Source: Rhodospirillaceae bacterium
GTDB lineage: Bacteria; Pseudomonadota; Alphaproteobacteria; UBA8366
Direction of reading: 5' to 3'
Length of the DNA stretch: 32,422 bases
NCBI GenBank assembly: GCA_002711555.1
Contig: PARQ01000009.1
Span: 89,163 to 121,584 of the forward strand
How positions within the stretch are numbered: position 1 is the first letter of the stretch; each line of letters opens with the position of its first letter. Below, piece by piece: positions 15,584 through 22,826 of the stretch. Position numbers and translations under genes: made by a program. The notes below the pieces were generated by a model, which was given only the letters and a program-made list of their open reading frames with translations, was not told the DNA's origin and made no database searches.

Positions 15584-16759
15584 TCAACCGCGCTCGATGC
15601 ACATGGCTATACCCATCCCTCCTCCGATACAAAGAGTGGCCAGACCCTTCTTAGCTTCCCGCCGTATCATTTCGAAAATTAGGGTGGTTAACACTCTCGT
15701 TCCCGAGGCACCAACAGGATGGCCTAGTGCGATTGCGCCACCGTTGACATTCACCTTCTCTGGATCCCAACCCATTTCTTTATTAACGGCACATGCTTGC
15801 GCTGCAAAGGCCTCGTTTGCCTCGATTAAATCTAAATCGTTCACACCCCAACCTGCTTTTGTTAGTGCTTTTTGACTAGCTGGGATAGGACCTGAGCCCA
15901 TTATCGCAGGGTCCACACCTGCGGTAGCCCATGATGCAATACGCGCTAATGGGACTATACCACGCGTCTCAGCTTCACTAGATTTCATTAGCACCGTTGC
16001 TGCGGCCCCGTCATTTATTCCCGAGGCACTACCAGCCGTGACGGTGCCATCTTTGGCAAAGGCTGGACGAAGTCTATTCAAATCCTCTAGCGTTGTATCC
16101 GGTTTCGGATGTTCGTCACTATCAACAAAAACGCTCCCATCACGTGTCGAGATTTCCACTGGCGCAATCTCATCTTTGAATCGATCTGCGTTGACTGCTA
16201 GTTTTGTTTTCTGCTGACTTCTATAAGCAAATTCATCTTGCTGTTCACGGGATATTTGCCATTTCTCAGCAACGTTTTCTGCAGTTATTCCCATGTGGTA
16301 ACCATTGAAATGATCCCAGAGGCCATCTTTGAGCATTGTATCAACAAATTCAATGCTTCCCATTTTCTGACCATTGCGCATTTGCGCGCAATGAGGTGCT
16401 TGGCTCATGTTTTCCTGCCCACCAGCAACAACAATTTTTGCATCACCCAAAGTTATTGATTGCATGGCCATCGCAACACTTCTTAACCCAGAACCACAAA
16501 GCTGATTGATCTGCAGTGCCGTTTTTTCAAAAGGGATTTCTGCCTTAACTGCTGCTTGGCGAGCGGGATTTTGCCCTTGTCCAGCAGTTAAAATTTGCCC
16601 CATAATGATTTCATCCACTTCATCAGGTGCAACTTTCGCTCTACTTAAAGCCTCCATAACTGCTACTGCGCCCAAATGTGCGGCGGGTGTTCTACTAAAG
16701 CTTCCTAAAAAAGCCCCCACGGGCGTTCTAGCAGCCCCAGCGATCACTACATCAGTCAT
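15584..16759 (-). CDS. phaA: acetyl-CoA acetyltransferase (beta-ketothiolase)
   Basis: Biosynthetic thiolase (391 aa) that condenses two acetyl-CoA to acetoacetyl-CoA, feeding phaB. The active site is intact: the acyl-binding cysteine C88 in [11 protein letters not shown]347 in [14 protein letters not shown], and the base C377 in LCIGGGMG. The length matches PhaA/AtoB tetramers. The start ATG at 16759 gives the usual [15 protein letters not shown]. An AT-rich stretch with a TTTGCAAA palindrome lies upstream and may be regulatory. The order phaA-phaB on the minus strand, with phaE-like/phaC and phaR 4 to 5 kb away, forms a dispersed PHA cluster. Confidence 0.96.
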   Translation of the reverse strand: MTDVVIAGAARTPVGAFLGSFSRTPAAHLGAVAVMEALSRAKVAPDEVDEIIMGQILTAGQGQNPARQAAVKAEIPFEKTALQINQLCGSGLRSVAMAMQSITLGDAKIVVAGGQENMSQAPHCAQMRNGQKMGSIEFVDTMLKDGLWDHFNGYHMGITAENVAEKWQISREQQDEFAYRSQQKTKLAVNADRFKDEIAPVEISTRDGSVFVDSDEHPKPDTTLEDLNRLRPAFAKDGTVTAGSASGINDGAAATVLMKSSEAETRGIVPLARIASWATAGVDPAIMGSGPIPASQKALTKAGWGVNDLDLIEANEAFAAQACAVNKEMGWDPEKVNVNGGAIALGHPVGASGTRVLTTLIFEMIRREAKKGLATLCIGGGMGIAMCIERG

Positions 16760-16791
16760 AATAATTAATCCCTACCCAACACTCTGTTATA

Positions 16792-16801
16792 ATTTGCAAA
16801 T
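16792..16801. promoter_or_regulatory. TGCA-centred palindrome upstream of phaA
   Basis: ATTTGCAAAT is a perfect 10-bp palindrome 33 nt before the phaA start and next to a TATAAC box on the minus strand. The same decamer recurs at 28059-28068. PhaR-type regulators are reported to recognise TGC/GCA-containing sites, so it is a candidate operator. The assignment is inference. Confidence 0.35.
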
Positions 16802-16954
16802 GTGCCATGATTATGCAGCCCCTTATAATGGCTTCTAGCGTCTCTAATCACAATTGGTCTACGATGGTTTCAATGTCAATTATCTAAGATAATTCTGCAA
16901 ACAATTTAAACTCATATGCAAAAGTATTCAAAAGTAGTCCCCCTTTGTCACACC

Positions 16955-17179
16955 TTATACATTATCATCTGCTGGAAATTCTCTATCTGGATTCATTAAT
17001 CGCCACTGTTTTGAGTTACGATGTGGAAGAGCTTTGAGAATCTGATACCGTTGATCATCCGTCATGTGGAACCATTCTTCAACCTCTTTTGGATAACGAA
17101 GACATCCGCAACACATTAACACTCCATCAAACTTACGAGTATGACAAATGCCCTTACAGGGAGAGTTAAGATAAGCCAT
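16955..17179 (-). CDS. DUF1289 family cysteine-rich small protein
   Basis: 74-aa protein with the DUF1289 pattern: SPCKGIC (C8, C12), then MCCGC (C23/C24, C26) and the following WF-x-M segment (EEWFHMTDDQRYQILKAL). The four cysteines suggest a small zinc- or iron-sulfur-binding fold. The molecular role is not known. Single-copy members are common in alpha- and gammaproteobacteria. Start ATG 17179. The 195-nt gap to phaA (16760-16954) carries no other ORF. Confidence 0.88.
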   Translation of the reverse strand: MAYLNSPCKGICHTRKFDGVLMCCGCLRYPKEVEEWFHMTDDQRYQILKALPHRNSKQWRLMNPDREFPADDNV

Positions 17180-17279
17180 GTTTGTCGCCCTCTATTTCTC
17201 AAATTGCTAGGAAAAGCGCCCTTATACTCAATATTTATTCCAAATATGTTTATTTTCAAAGAACGTAGGAGGTCAAAAA

Positions 17280-17375
17280 TTGTCTAAGCGTTCAGCCCGT
17301 AATTGTTTACCTAAAAATCACACTTGCAACGAGGAACTATTTTTACCTAAATCTCCATATACTTTTACCTTTTAA
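17280..17375 (+). CDS. possible 31-aa peptide with a strong ribosome site
   Basis: A consensus TAGGAGGT at 17266-17273 is followed after six bases by TTG 17280 and 31 codons to TAA, beginning MSKRSARNCLPKNH and ending in an aromatic-rich tail. The Shine-Dalgarno is better than those of most genes here. No matching family is known to me. It may be a short real peptide or the remnant of a larger gene. The rest of the 352-nt gap 17180-17531 contains only the promoter of the CoA-transferase operon. Confidence 0.3.
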   Translation: MSKRSARNCLPKNHTCNEELFLPKSPYTFTF

Positions 17376-17441
17376 TCCACATGACATTAGCCTGAAATGT
17401 AACCGTTAGATTGTCGATGGAAAAAGTGTTTCTCTTTTGAG

Positions 17442-17469
17442 TTGTCATAAAGTTGTTTCTATCTTTAAT
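17442..17469 (+). promoter_or_regulatory. sigma70-type promoter of the CoA-transferase operon
   Basis: TTGTCA (17442-17447), a 16-nt spacer, and TTTAAT (17464-17469), each five of six consensus bases. The first start codon is 62 nt downstream. Confidence 0.5.
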
Positions 17470-17531
17470 CCCTCAACATACTATCCGTTCGAGAATACTG
17501 TTGTGAGATAATTAAAAAATTGAGGAGTTTT

Positions 17532-18728
17532 ATGAGCCACAACCATCCTTTGCGCGGAATTAAGGTTTGCGATTTTGCTGCTGGTATTGCTGGGCCCTAT
17601 GCCAGCATGATGCTGGCACAATACGGCGCAGACGTTGTTAAAGTGGAAGCGGTTGATGGCGACTGGATACGCAACACAGGCGGTCGTTTAAAAGGAGACC
17701 ACGGAGCCCAATCTTTAGTCACAGCGCGCGGCAAACGATCTCTGGCAATAAATTTGAAACATCCAAAAGGGCATGAGATAGCGCTAAAGCTTGCGGCTGG
17801 TGCGGACATAGTTACCGAGAGTTTTAGACCTGGCGTGATCAAACGCCTTGGTCTCGATTATCCAACGGTGAAGAAGGTGAACCCAAAAGTCATATATCTT
17901 TCCGTGTCAGGTTTTGGGCAGTCCGGGCCGCATGCTCAGCGCGCCGCTATGGATCTAATATTGCAAGCTTTTTCAGGGCTGATGTCAGTCACGATAGACT
18001 CAAGCAATCAACCCATACGGGTAGGTATCTCAATAGTTGATTACTTAACCGGTCTTTACGCCCTACAAGCGACAATGGCCGCCCTAATTTCAAAATCAGT
18101 AGGATCTTCAGGCGAACACCTTGATATAAGCCTCATGCAGGCAGCTTTAGCACCACAAGCTGCTCAATTAATAAGGCAACACGTTAGCGGGCATCAACCT
18201 CATGCCTTTGGTATGCCGGTAGGTACATTTCGTGCAAAAGACGGATACGTTACAATTTCGGGAGCAAAACCTGAACATTTTATTCAAACTTGCGATCTAT
18301 TGGATCGGGAAGATATCAAAAATCACCCCCAGTTTGCCACACACCAAGACCGCATTGCCAATGCAGAAAAGATTAATTCGATGATGCAAGAAACTATAAT
18401 AGGGCAAACCTGTGAATACTGGGTAGACGCTTTCAATAAAACAGGCCTTATGTGTGCAAAAGTAAATGATTACGATGATGTGCTAAATGACGAACATTGC
18501 CAATTAATAAATAGCTTCACATGGATTGAACAGGCTGGGGTTGGCGAAATCCCAGTCGTAAATCCACCGGGACCAGCAATGCTGAAAGAGAATGACGGCA
18601 GGGGGCACGCGCCTAATATCGGTGAACATTCAAGTGCTGTGCTCGAGGAGCTTGGTTACAGCCAAACTGAAATTAAAGAATTTTCCGAAGCTGGGGTAGT
18701 TAATCTCGGTTTGCAATCTACAAATTAA
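17532..18728 (+). CDS. CaiB/BaiF (class III) CoA-transferase
   Basis: 398-aa class III CoA-transferase, a cytoplasmic dimeric enzyme moving CoA between carboxylic acids such as formate/oxalate, carnitine or bile acids. Visible: the N-terminal LRGIKVCDFAAGIAGPYASMMLAQYGADVVKVE, the catalytic aspartate in AAMDLILQAFSG (D141), and VGISIVDYLTGLYA. The start is ATG 17532. The sequence around 17521-17528 (TGAGGAG) is the ribosome site, so an in-frame TTG at 17520 is excluded. It leads a three-gene series with an enoyl-CoA hydratase (20-nt gap) and an acetamidase/formamidase-family gene. Whether it is a formyl-CoA:oxalate, carnitine or other transferase cannot be decided. Confidence 0.92.
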   Translation: MSHNHPLRGIKVCDFAAGIAGPYASMMLAQYGADVVKVEAVDGDWIRNTGGRLKGDHGAQSLVTARGKRSLAINLKHPKGHEIALKLAAGADIVTESFRPGVIKRLGLDYPTVKKVNPKVIYLSVSGFGQSGPHAQRAAMDLILQAFSGLMSVTIDSSNQPIRVGISIVDYLTGLYALQATMAALISKSVGSSGEHLDISLMQAALAPQAAQLIRQHVSGHQPHAFGMPVGTFRAKDGYVTISGAKPEHFIQTCDLLDREDIKNHPQFATHQDRIANAEKINSMMQETIIGQTCEYWVDAFNKTGLMCAKVNDYDDVLNDEHCQLINSFTWIEQAGVGEIPVVNPPGPAMLKENDGRGHAPNIGEHSSAVLEELGYSQTEIKEFSEAGVVNLGLQSTN

Positions 18729-18748
18729 GGCTCAGAAAGGAGAAATTT

Positions 18749-19501
18749 GTGACTAACCCTGTCGTTCTTTATGAAATAAATGATCGCGTCGCCACTATTA
18801 CAATTAATAGGCCCGAAAAATTAAATGCGCTAAATGACGAGGTCATTACTGGCCTCCGTGATGCGATGCATCGCTTTAAAATGAGTGACGAGGCTGTAGC
18901 CATAGTAACGGGCGCCGGCACCCGCTCATTCTCTGCCGGCGCTGATGTTAACGGACCGCCGCGCAACCCCCCAACCTGGACTGCAATTCCTGGTGTCGGA
19001 CTCGATCTGGACAAACCAGTGATTGCTGCTGTCTCCGGCTACTGTATTGGGGCAGCAATAGTATTGGTGCAATTTGCTGATCTCGCTGTTGCCGCTGAAA
19101 ATGCAGTCTTTCACTACCCAGAAACCCAATTAGGTGTCTCAGGAGGCATGATTGCAAGTATGGCAGCTCGCATACCCCATAAGGTTGCTATGGAATTATT
19201 AATTGCAGGCACAAAATTTTCGGCTCAACGAGCTTATGAAGTTGGAATGGTCAATAGGGTAGTACCAGATGGACAGCATATAGATGCAGCAATGGAATAT
19301 GCAGTAAAACTTCGCAACAGTGCTCCATTAGTAATGAGCATGTTAAAACGCTTTGTCCGCGATGACATATTACCCAAAGGCCCAGTGGAGCGTGCCGGAA
19401 TTGCACTTCGCGAAACACAAAAGATTGACCAAAGTGAGGACAAACGGGAGGGTCTCAGTGCCTTTAAGGAAAAACGCAAACCCAACTTCAATGGCCGGTA
19501 A
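18749..19501 (+). CDS. enoyl-CoA hydratase/isomerase family protein
   Basis: 250-aa crotonase-fold protein. Visible: NRPEKLNALNDEV, the first oxyanion-hole strand FSAGAD, and the second AVSGYCIGAAIVLV where the usual Gly-Gly-Gly is partly replaced (GYCIGAAI). The region of the two catalytic glutamates reads FHYPETQLGVSGGMIASMA, so only the first equivalent acid is clearly present. A CaiD-like (carnitinyl-CoA dehydratase) or isomerase activity is therefore as likely as hydration. Translation begins at GTG 18749, preceded by AAAGGAG. It lies between a CaiB-type transferase and an amidase-type gene. Confidence 0.88.
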   Translation: MTNPVVLYEINDRVATITINRPEKLNALNDEVITGLRDAMHRFKMSDEAVAIVTGAGTRSFSAGADVNGPPRNPPTWTAIPGVGLDLDKPVIAAVSGYCIGAAIVLVQFADLAVAAENAVFHYPETQLGVSGGMIASMAARIPHKVAMELLIAGTKFSAQRAYEVGMVNRVVPDGQHIDAAMEYAVKLRNSAPLVMSMLKRFVRDDILPKGPVERAGIALRETQKIDQSEDKREGLSAFKEKRKPNFNGR

Positions 19502-19506
19502 TTACA

Positions 19507-20451
19507 ATGGCGAGGTGCCACAAATTCATTCCCTCCCCGAGCACTGTTCATTGGGGTTATTTTGATGGATCACTAACTTCGATTGGTGAGGTTGAATCTG
19601 GAGATACCCTGATAATCGAAACAATCTCCGGTGGGCCAAGCGACCTACCCGATGACCAAAGCCTCGAAATCTTGCCTGTCCACCATGACATCCATGCAAA
19701 TTGTCAGAGGGACGGTGGGGGGCATATTTTAACGGGTCCGATTTCAATAAAGGATGCAAAACCTGGCGATATGCTTGAAGTGAAGATTAAGGATATCGAA
19801 CTGAACTTTAATTGGGGGTTTAATAGGATACGCCCGTTATCCGGCACGTTACCCGAAGATTTTCCCCGTTACCATCTGACTACGATACCACTCGACACTG
19901 AAAAAATGACTGCTGCTTTGCCCTGGGGCACCGAGCTGCAACTTAATCCATTCTTTGGTGTCATGGGCACAGCGCCGCCTCGAGAATGGGGACGTCAACC
20001 ATCAACAATACCACGCGCATTCGGAGGAAACCTCGACATAAAATTACTCACGAAAGGAGCAAAACTTTTTCTGCCGGTTTTCGTTGAAGGAGGATTATTT
20101 TCTGTTGGTGACGGCCATGGCTGCCAAGGGGATGGCGAAGCAAATGGCACCGCTATCGAAACAGGCCTCAGAGGTAATTTTGAAGTTTTTCTACACAAGA
20201 ATATAAATCTATCTATGCCAAGAGCAGAAACTGCAACACATTTTATTTCTATCGGCATTGATCCCTCTTTGGATAATGCGGCCAAGCAAGCTTTGCGCGA
20301 AATGATTCAATTTATTTGTGACAACTCAAACTTGTCGAGGGAGGAAGCTTACACGTTATGTAGTCTCGCCGCGGACATGCGTGTCAGCCAAACAGTGAAC
20401 ATACACAAAGGTATTCATCTTATGATGCCAAAGTCCGCATTACGGGGCTAA
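19507..20451 (+). CDS. acetamidase/formamidase family protein
   Basis: 314-aa FmdA/AmdA-family protein. Members hydrolyse formamide or acetamide to ammonia and the acid. Visible: HWGYFDGSL near 16, GHILTGPISIKDAKPGDMLEVKI, the metal-site region GDGHGCQGDGE, and FISIGIDPSLDNAAKQALREMI. The N terminus MARCHKFIPSPSTVHWGYF matches the usual family start. It is 5 nt after the enoyl-CoA hydratase stop and so almost certainly co-transcribed. An amide-hydrolysing step linked to CoA transfer would be unusual. The substrate is unknown. It ends 6 nt from the convergent phaC stop. Confidence 0.9.
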   Translation: MARCHKFIPSPSTVHWGYFDGSLTSIGEVESGDTLIIETISGGPSDLPDDQSLEILPVHHDIHANCQRDGGGHILTGPISIKDAKPGDMLEVKIKDIELNFNWGFNRIRPLSGTLPEDFPRYHLTTIPLDTEKMTAALPWGTELQLNPFFGVMGTAPPREWGRQPSTIPRAFGGNLDIKLLTKGAKLFLPVFVEGGLFSVGDGHGCQGDGEANGTAIETGLRGNFEVFLHKNINLSMPRAETATHFISIGIDPSLDNAAKQALREMIQFICDNSNLSREEAYTLCSLAADMRVSQTVNIHKGIHLMMPKSALRG

Positions 20452-20457
20452 AGATAA

Positions 20458-21702
20458 TTAGGGTGTAGAAAGCCATTCAGCCACTGGCTTCCACAATGTC
20501 TTCTCAGCTGAACGGCCAACGACCATCCCTACGTGTCCAGCAGCAGGTTCAAGATAAGTCACTTGTGGCAGACTTTCGCCTAGTGCAATTGCTGAGTCTG
20601 GCGGCACAATGCGATCATTGGCTGGCACGACTACAAGCGCAGGTTTGTTAAAAAAAGCGGGGTTTACAGCGTAACCATCGACTATCCATTCGCCCCTCGC
20701 CGGGCTATTACTTCCATACCAATCATAAACACATTCTCGTGCAACTGATGCTACCAACGGCACTCCATCATTAACCCAATCCTCGACAGCAACAAATGCA
20801 TGAGCGTCTGGTGTTCCGGGATCTTTTTCAGAGAATGAAACGAACTTTCGCTCAACTAAAAGGGGGTCAAGTGCACTGAAACAAATCTGCAAAACTTCAG
20901 GCGACATTTCGTCAACTAATTTGATCGAAGGTTCCAAGGCTGAATAAAGGGTTGCCATAGCATTGGCATAAGCTAACCCTACGTTATGAAAATTCCAGGG
21001 TGTGGCCAATAAAACAAGGTTGTCTATTTTCGCTGCGTTGCGAAGCGACATGCCCATCGCAAGCATCCCACCCATACAGTAACCAATTACTGAAACAGAC
21101 GGACAATCCGTTGAATCGGCGACCCAGCCTAGAACATGATCCAAACGCTTTACATAATCACCAATTGAAAATGACCGTTCACTTTGGCTTGGCGTACCCC
21201 AGTCGACTACGAAAGGACGAAATCCCTCGCCTGCCAGCCAACGAACAAAACTACGTTCCTCACTTAAATCTAAAATATAGTGTCTATTAATTAGTGATGG
21301 AATTACGATGACAGGCCTGGTTCTTTCTGCATCACCATAATCCAGAAGCCGGGTAGACCCCTTAGTCCAAACTACCGGTGGATCCTCCAGCTCCCGCCGA
21401 TAAGGGTGATCAAGGTAGACCTGGACGCCCTTCATAAAGGCCGACAGTCTTTCCCGACTTAGCCTCTCAACCCGGGCCGCAAAACCTTCAGTCCTCTGGC
21501 TTCGAAGTGCGCCGAGAATCTTTTCTCCGGCTTTTTCTAGTTTTGGGCTCCAATTTAGCGATCCGTTCCTCAAGAGCGGTAACGCGGCATTCGAGCTTAT
21601 GTAAAGGTTCATAGCCATCATCAGATGAAAAGGAAGTGGCCTTGGTCCGAGCCGCGGGGTTACCATAGAGTGATTGACCGGCAAATGCGCGGAGTATTGC
21701 AT
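20458..21702 (-). CDS. phaC: poly(3-hydroxyalkanoate) synthase, class III-like catalytic subunit
   Basis: 414-aa alpha/beta-hydrolase that polymerises (R)-3-hydroxyacyl-CoA into PHA on granules. The lipase-like box is GYCMGG with the catalytic cysteine C209, the acid is in PANDRIVPP, and the histidine is in AAGHVGMV near the C terminus. The protein is shorter than class I enzymes and fits the PhaC of PhaC-PhaE synthases. The start is ATG 21702: an AAGGAGGT ribosome site at 21720-21713 lies ten bases before it, inside the PhaE-like gene. The N-terminal segment LGPRPLPFHLMMAMN looks conserved, so the 215-nt overlap with the upstream gene seems real. Confidence 0.9.
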   Translation of the reverse strand: MQYSAHLPVNHSMVTPRLGPRPLPFHLMMAMNLYISSNAALPLLRNGSLNWSPKLEKAGEKILGALRSQRTEGFAARVERLSRERLSAFMKGVQVYLDHPYRRELEDPPVVWTKGSTRLLDYGDAERTRPVIVIPSLINRHYILDLSEERSFVRWLAGEGFRPFVVDWGTPSQSERSFSIGDYVKRLDHVLGWVADSTDCPSVSVIGYCMGGMLAMGMSLRNAAKIDNLVLLATPWNFHNVGLAYANAMATLYSALEPSIKLVDEMSPEVLQICFSALDPLLVERKFVSFSEKDPGTPDAHAFVAVEDWVNDGVPLVASVARECVYDWYGSNSPARGEWIVDGYAVNPAFFNKPALVVVPANDRIVPPDSAIALGESLPQVTYLEPAAGHVGMVVGRSAEKTLWKPVAEWLSTP

Positions 21703-21928
21703 CAAAATCCGGACCTCCTTCGGTTTTTGCCTCTGGTGAGGAATCTGCAGCCTGAAAGATGTAAAGCCAAGGAAACATTGCAGCCAAATTTATCTCAGGT
21801 GCTTTTTTCTCGAATGCAGCAAATGCCCTGCTCATTGTATCCACAGTTTGCGGATCAGTTGCTATCGTCGAAATGTGTTCCCGCCACAAATCAAGATAAC
21901 GTTTCGCTAAATCATCGCTATCTGACAT
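21488..21928 (-). CDS. PhaE-like PHA synthase accessory subunit (candidate)
   Basis: 146-aa protein directly upstream of and overlapping phaC. It starts SDSDDLAKRYLDLWREH, has a helical middle part, and ends in a basic tail after a heptad segment (LHKLECRVTALEERIAKLE) that predicts a coiled coil. In PhaC-PhaE synthases the small PhaE subunit precedes phaC, has a similar tryptophan-containing start and a coiled-coil C terminus. That and the position make PhaE-like the best guess. It is much shorter than classical PhaE, so the name is not certain. The stop at 21488 lies 215 nt inside phaC. Confidence 0.7.
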   Translation of the reverse strand: MSDSDDLAKRYLDLWREHISTIATDPQTVDTMSRAFAAFEKKAPEINLAAMFPWLYIFQAADSSPEAKTEGGPDFDAILRAFAGQSLYGNPAARTKATSFSSDDGYEPLHKLECRVTALEERIAKLEPKTRKSRRKDSRRTSKPED

Positions 21929-22010
21929 ACCAACAGTATATCCGCTTGAACAATTTAGAGCTAGCCGGGAAATTTTTACGTTAAAGAGCCCACCACTTAG
22001 GGCTTTCAGA

Positions 22011-22028
22011 AGTATGCAACGCAGTATA
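22011..22028 (-). promoter_or_regulatory. candidate PhaR operator overlapping the phaE-phaC promoter
   Basis: On the minus strand TATACT (22028-22023), a plausible -10 box, runs directly into CTGCGTTGCA (22024-22015), which fits the reported PhaR-type CTGC-N3-GCAG pattern in seven of eight bases. It lies between the divergent phaE-phaC and phaR genes. A repressor bound here would block the promoter. The -35 element is not clear. Confidence 0.4.
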
Positions 22029-22084
22029 GGTTAGCAAAATTACACCTGTTTGAGAATTAACCGAAATTATCGGGGCGTGCAGCT

Positions 22085-22678
22085 ATGTCAGCGAAAAAAG
22101 ATGGGGATGAGCCTGTTACCATTAAAAAATATGCGAACCGCAGGCTCTATAATACTTCTACTAGCAGCTACGTGACACTCGATTACCTGTGCCAAATGGT
22201 GAAAGACGGTATCGACTTCATAGTTTATGACGCTAAAACCGATGAAGATATAACACGGTCCGTTCTGACACAAATAATTGTTGAAGAGGAGGCAAAGGGA
22301 GAAAACTTGCTTCCCATTGGATTTCTCCGCCAGATCATTGGCTTTTACGGAGATAACATGAAGGGAATGATGATCCCCCAATACTTGGAGCATTCCATGA
22401 AGACCTTTGCTGAAAACCAAGACCAGCTGCAATCCTATTTTCAAGGAACCATGGGAAAAATATTTCCATTCGGTTCACTCGATGAAATAGGCAAACAAAA
22501 TCTCGCTATGTTTCAGCAAACGCTGAAAATGTTTTCAACTTCTGAGCAAACTACTGACCAAAAAAATGCGTCAGAAGAAGTAAAAAATCGAGAAAAAAAT
22601 TCAGAAAACGAAGAAGTTCATGAACTGCGTAAACGACTTGACGAAATGCAACGTCAAATTAACAAGATGTCAGAATAG
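22085..22678 (+). CDS. phaR: polyhydroxyalkanoate synthesis repressor PhaR
   Basis: 197-aa regulator that senses PHA granules and represses PHA genes, typically phasins and its own gene. The N-terminal DNA-binding domain is clear (IKKYANRRLYNTSTSSYVTLDYL, residues 13-35, then VKDGIDFIVYDAKTDEDITRSVL), followed by the PHB accumulation domain with ENLLPIGFLRQIIGFYGDNMKGMMIPQYLEHSM. The C-terminal fifth is charged and predicts a coiled coil (ELRKRLDEMQRQINKM). It is divergent from phaE-phaC with 156 nt between, where a TGC-rich site lies. The length is normal for the family. Confidence 0.95.
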   Translation: MSAKKDGDEPVTIKKYANRRLYNTSTSSYVTLDYLCQMVKDGIDFIVYDAKTDEDITRSVLTQIIVEEEAKGENLLPIGFLRQIIGFYGDNMKGMMIPQYLEHSMKTFAENQDQLQSYFQGTMGKIFPFGSLDEIGKQNLAMFQQTLKMFSTSEQTTDQKNASEEVKNREKNSENEEVHELRKRLDEMQRQINKMSE

Positions 22679-22716
22679 CCCCCAATTTTTTTATTGAATC
22701 CAAAAGCCTGCTAAGC

Positions 22717-22754
22717 GACAAATATTTGTCAGCACTAGGCAACTAGTTTGTTGC
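22717..22754. repeat. two adjacent inverted repeats before the acyl-CoA ligase
   Basis: GACAAATATTTGTC (22717-22730) is a perfect 14-bp palindrome. GCAAC (22739-22743) and GTTGC (22750-22754) form a second inverted repeat with a 6-nt spacer. They lie 73 to 110 nt before the ligase start and look like operators for a dimeric regulator. They are too small for a transcription terminator of phaR, although a run of T residues follows the phaR stop at 22685. Confidence 0.35.
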
Positions 22755-22826
22755 ATCATTCTTTAAACAGTGGAGCAAGAAAAACACTCGAAATTAGATT
22801 TATTTTTTTGCTCGGGAACGTAGTCT

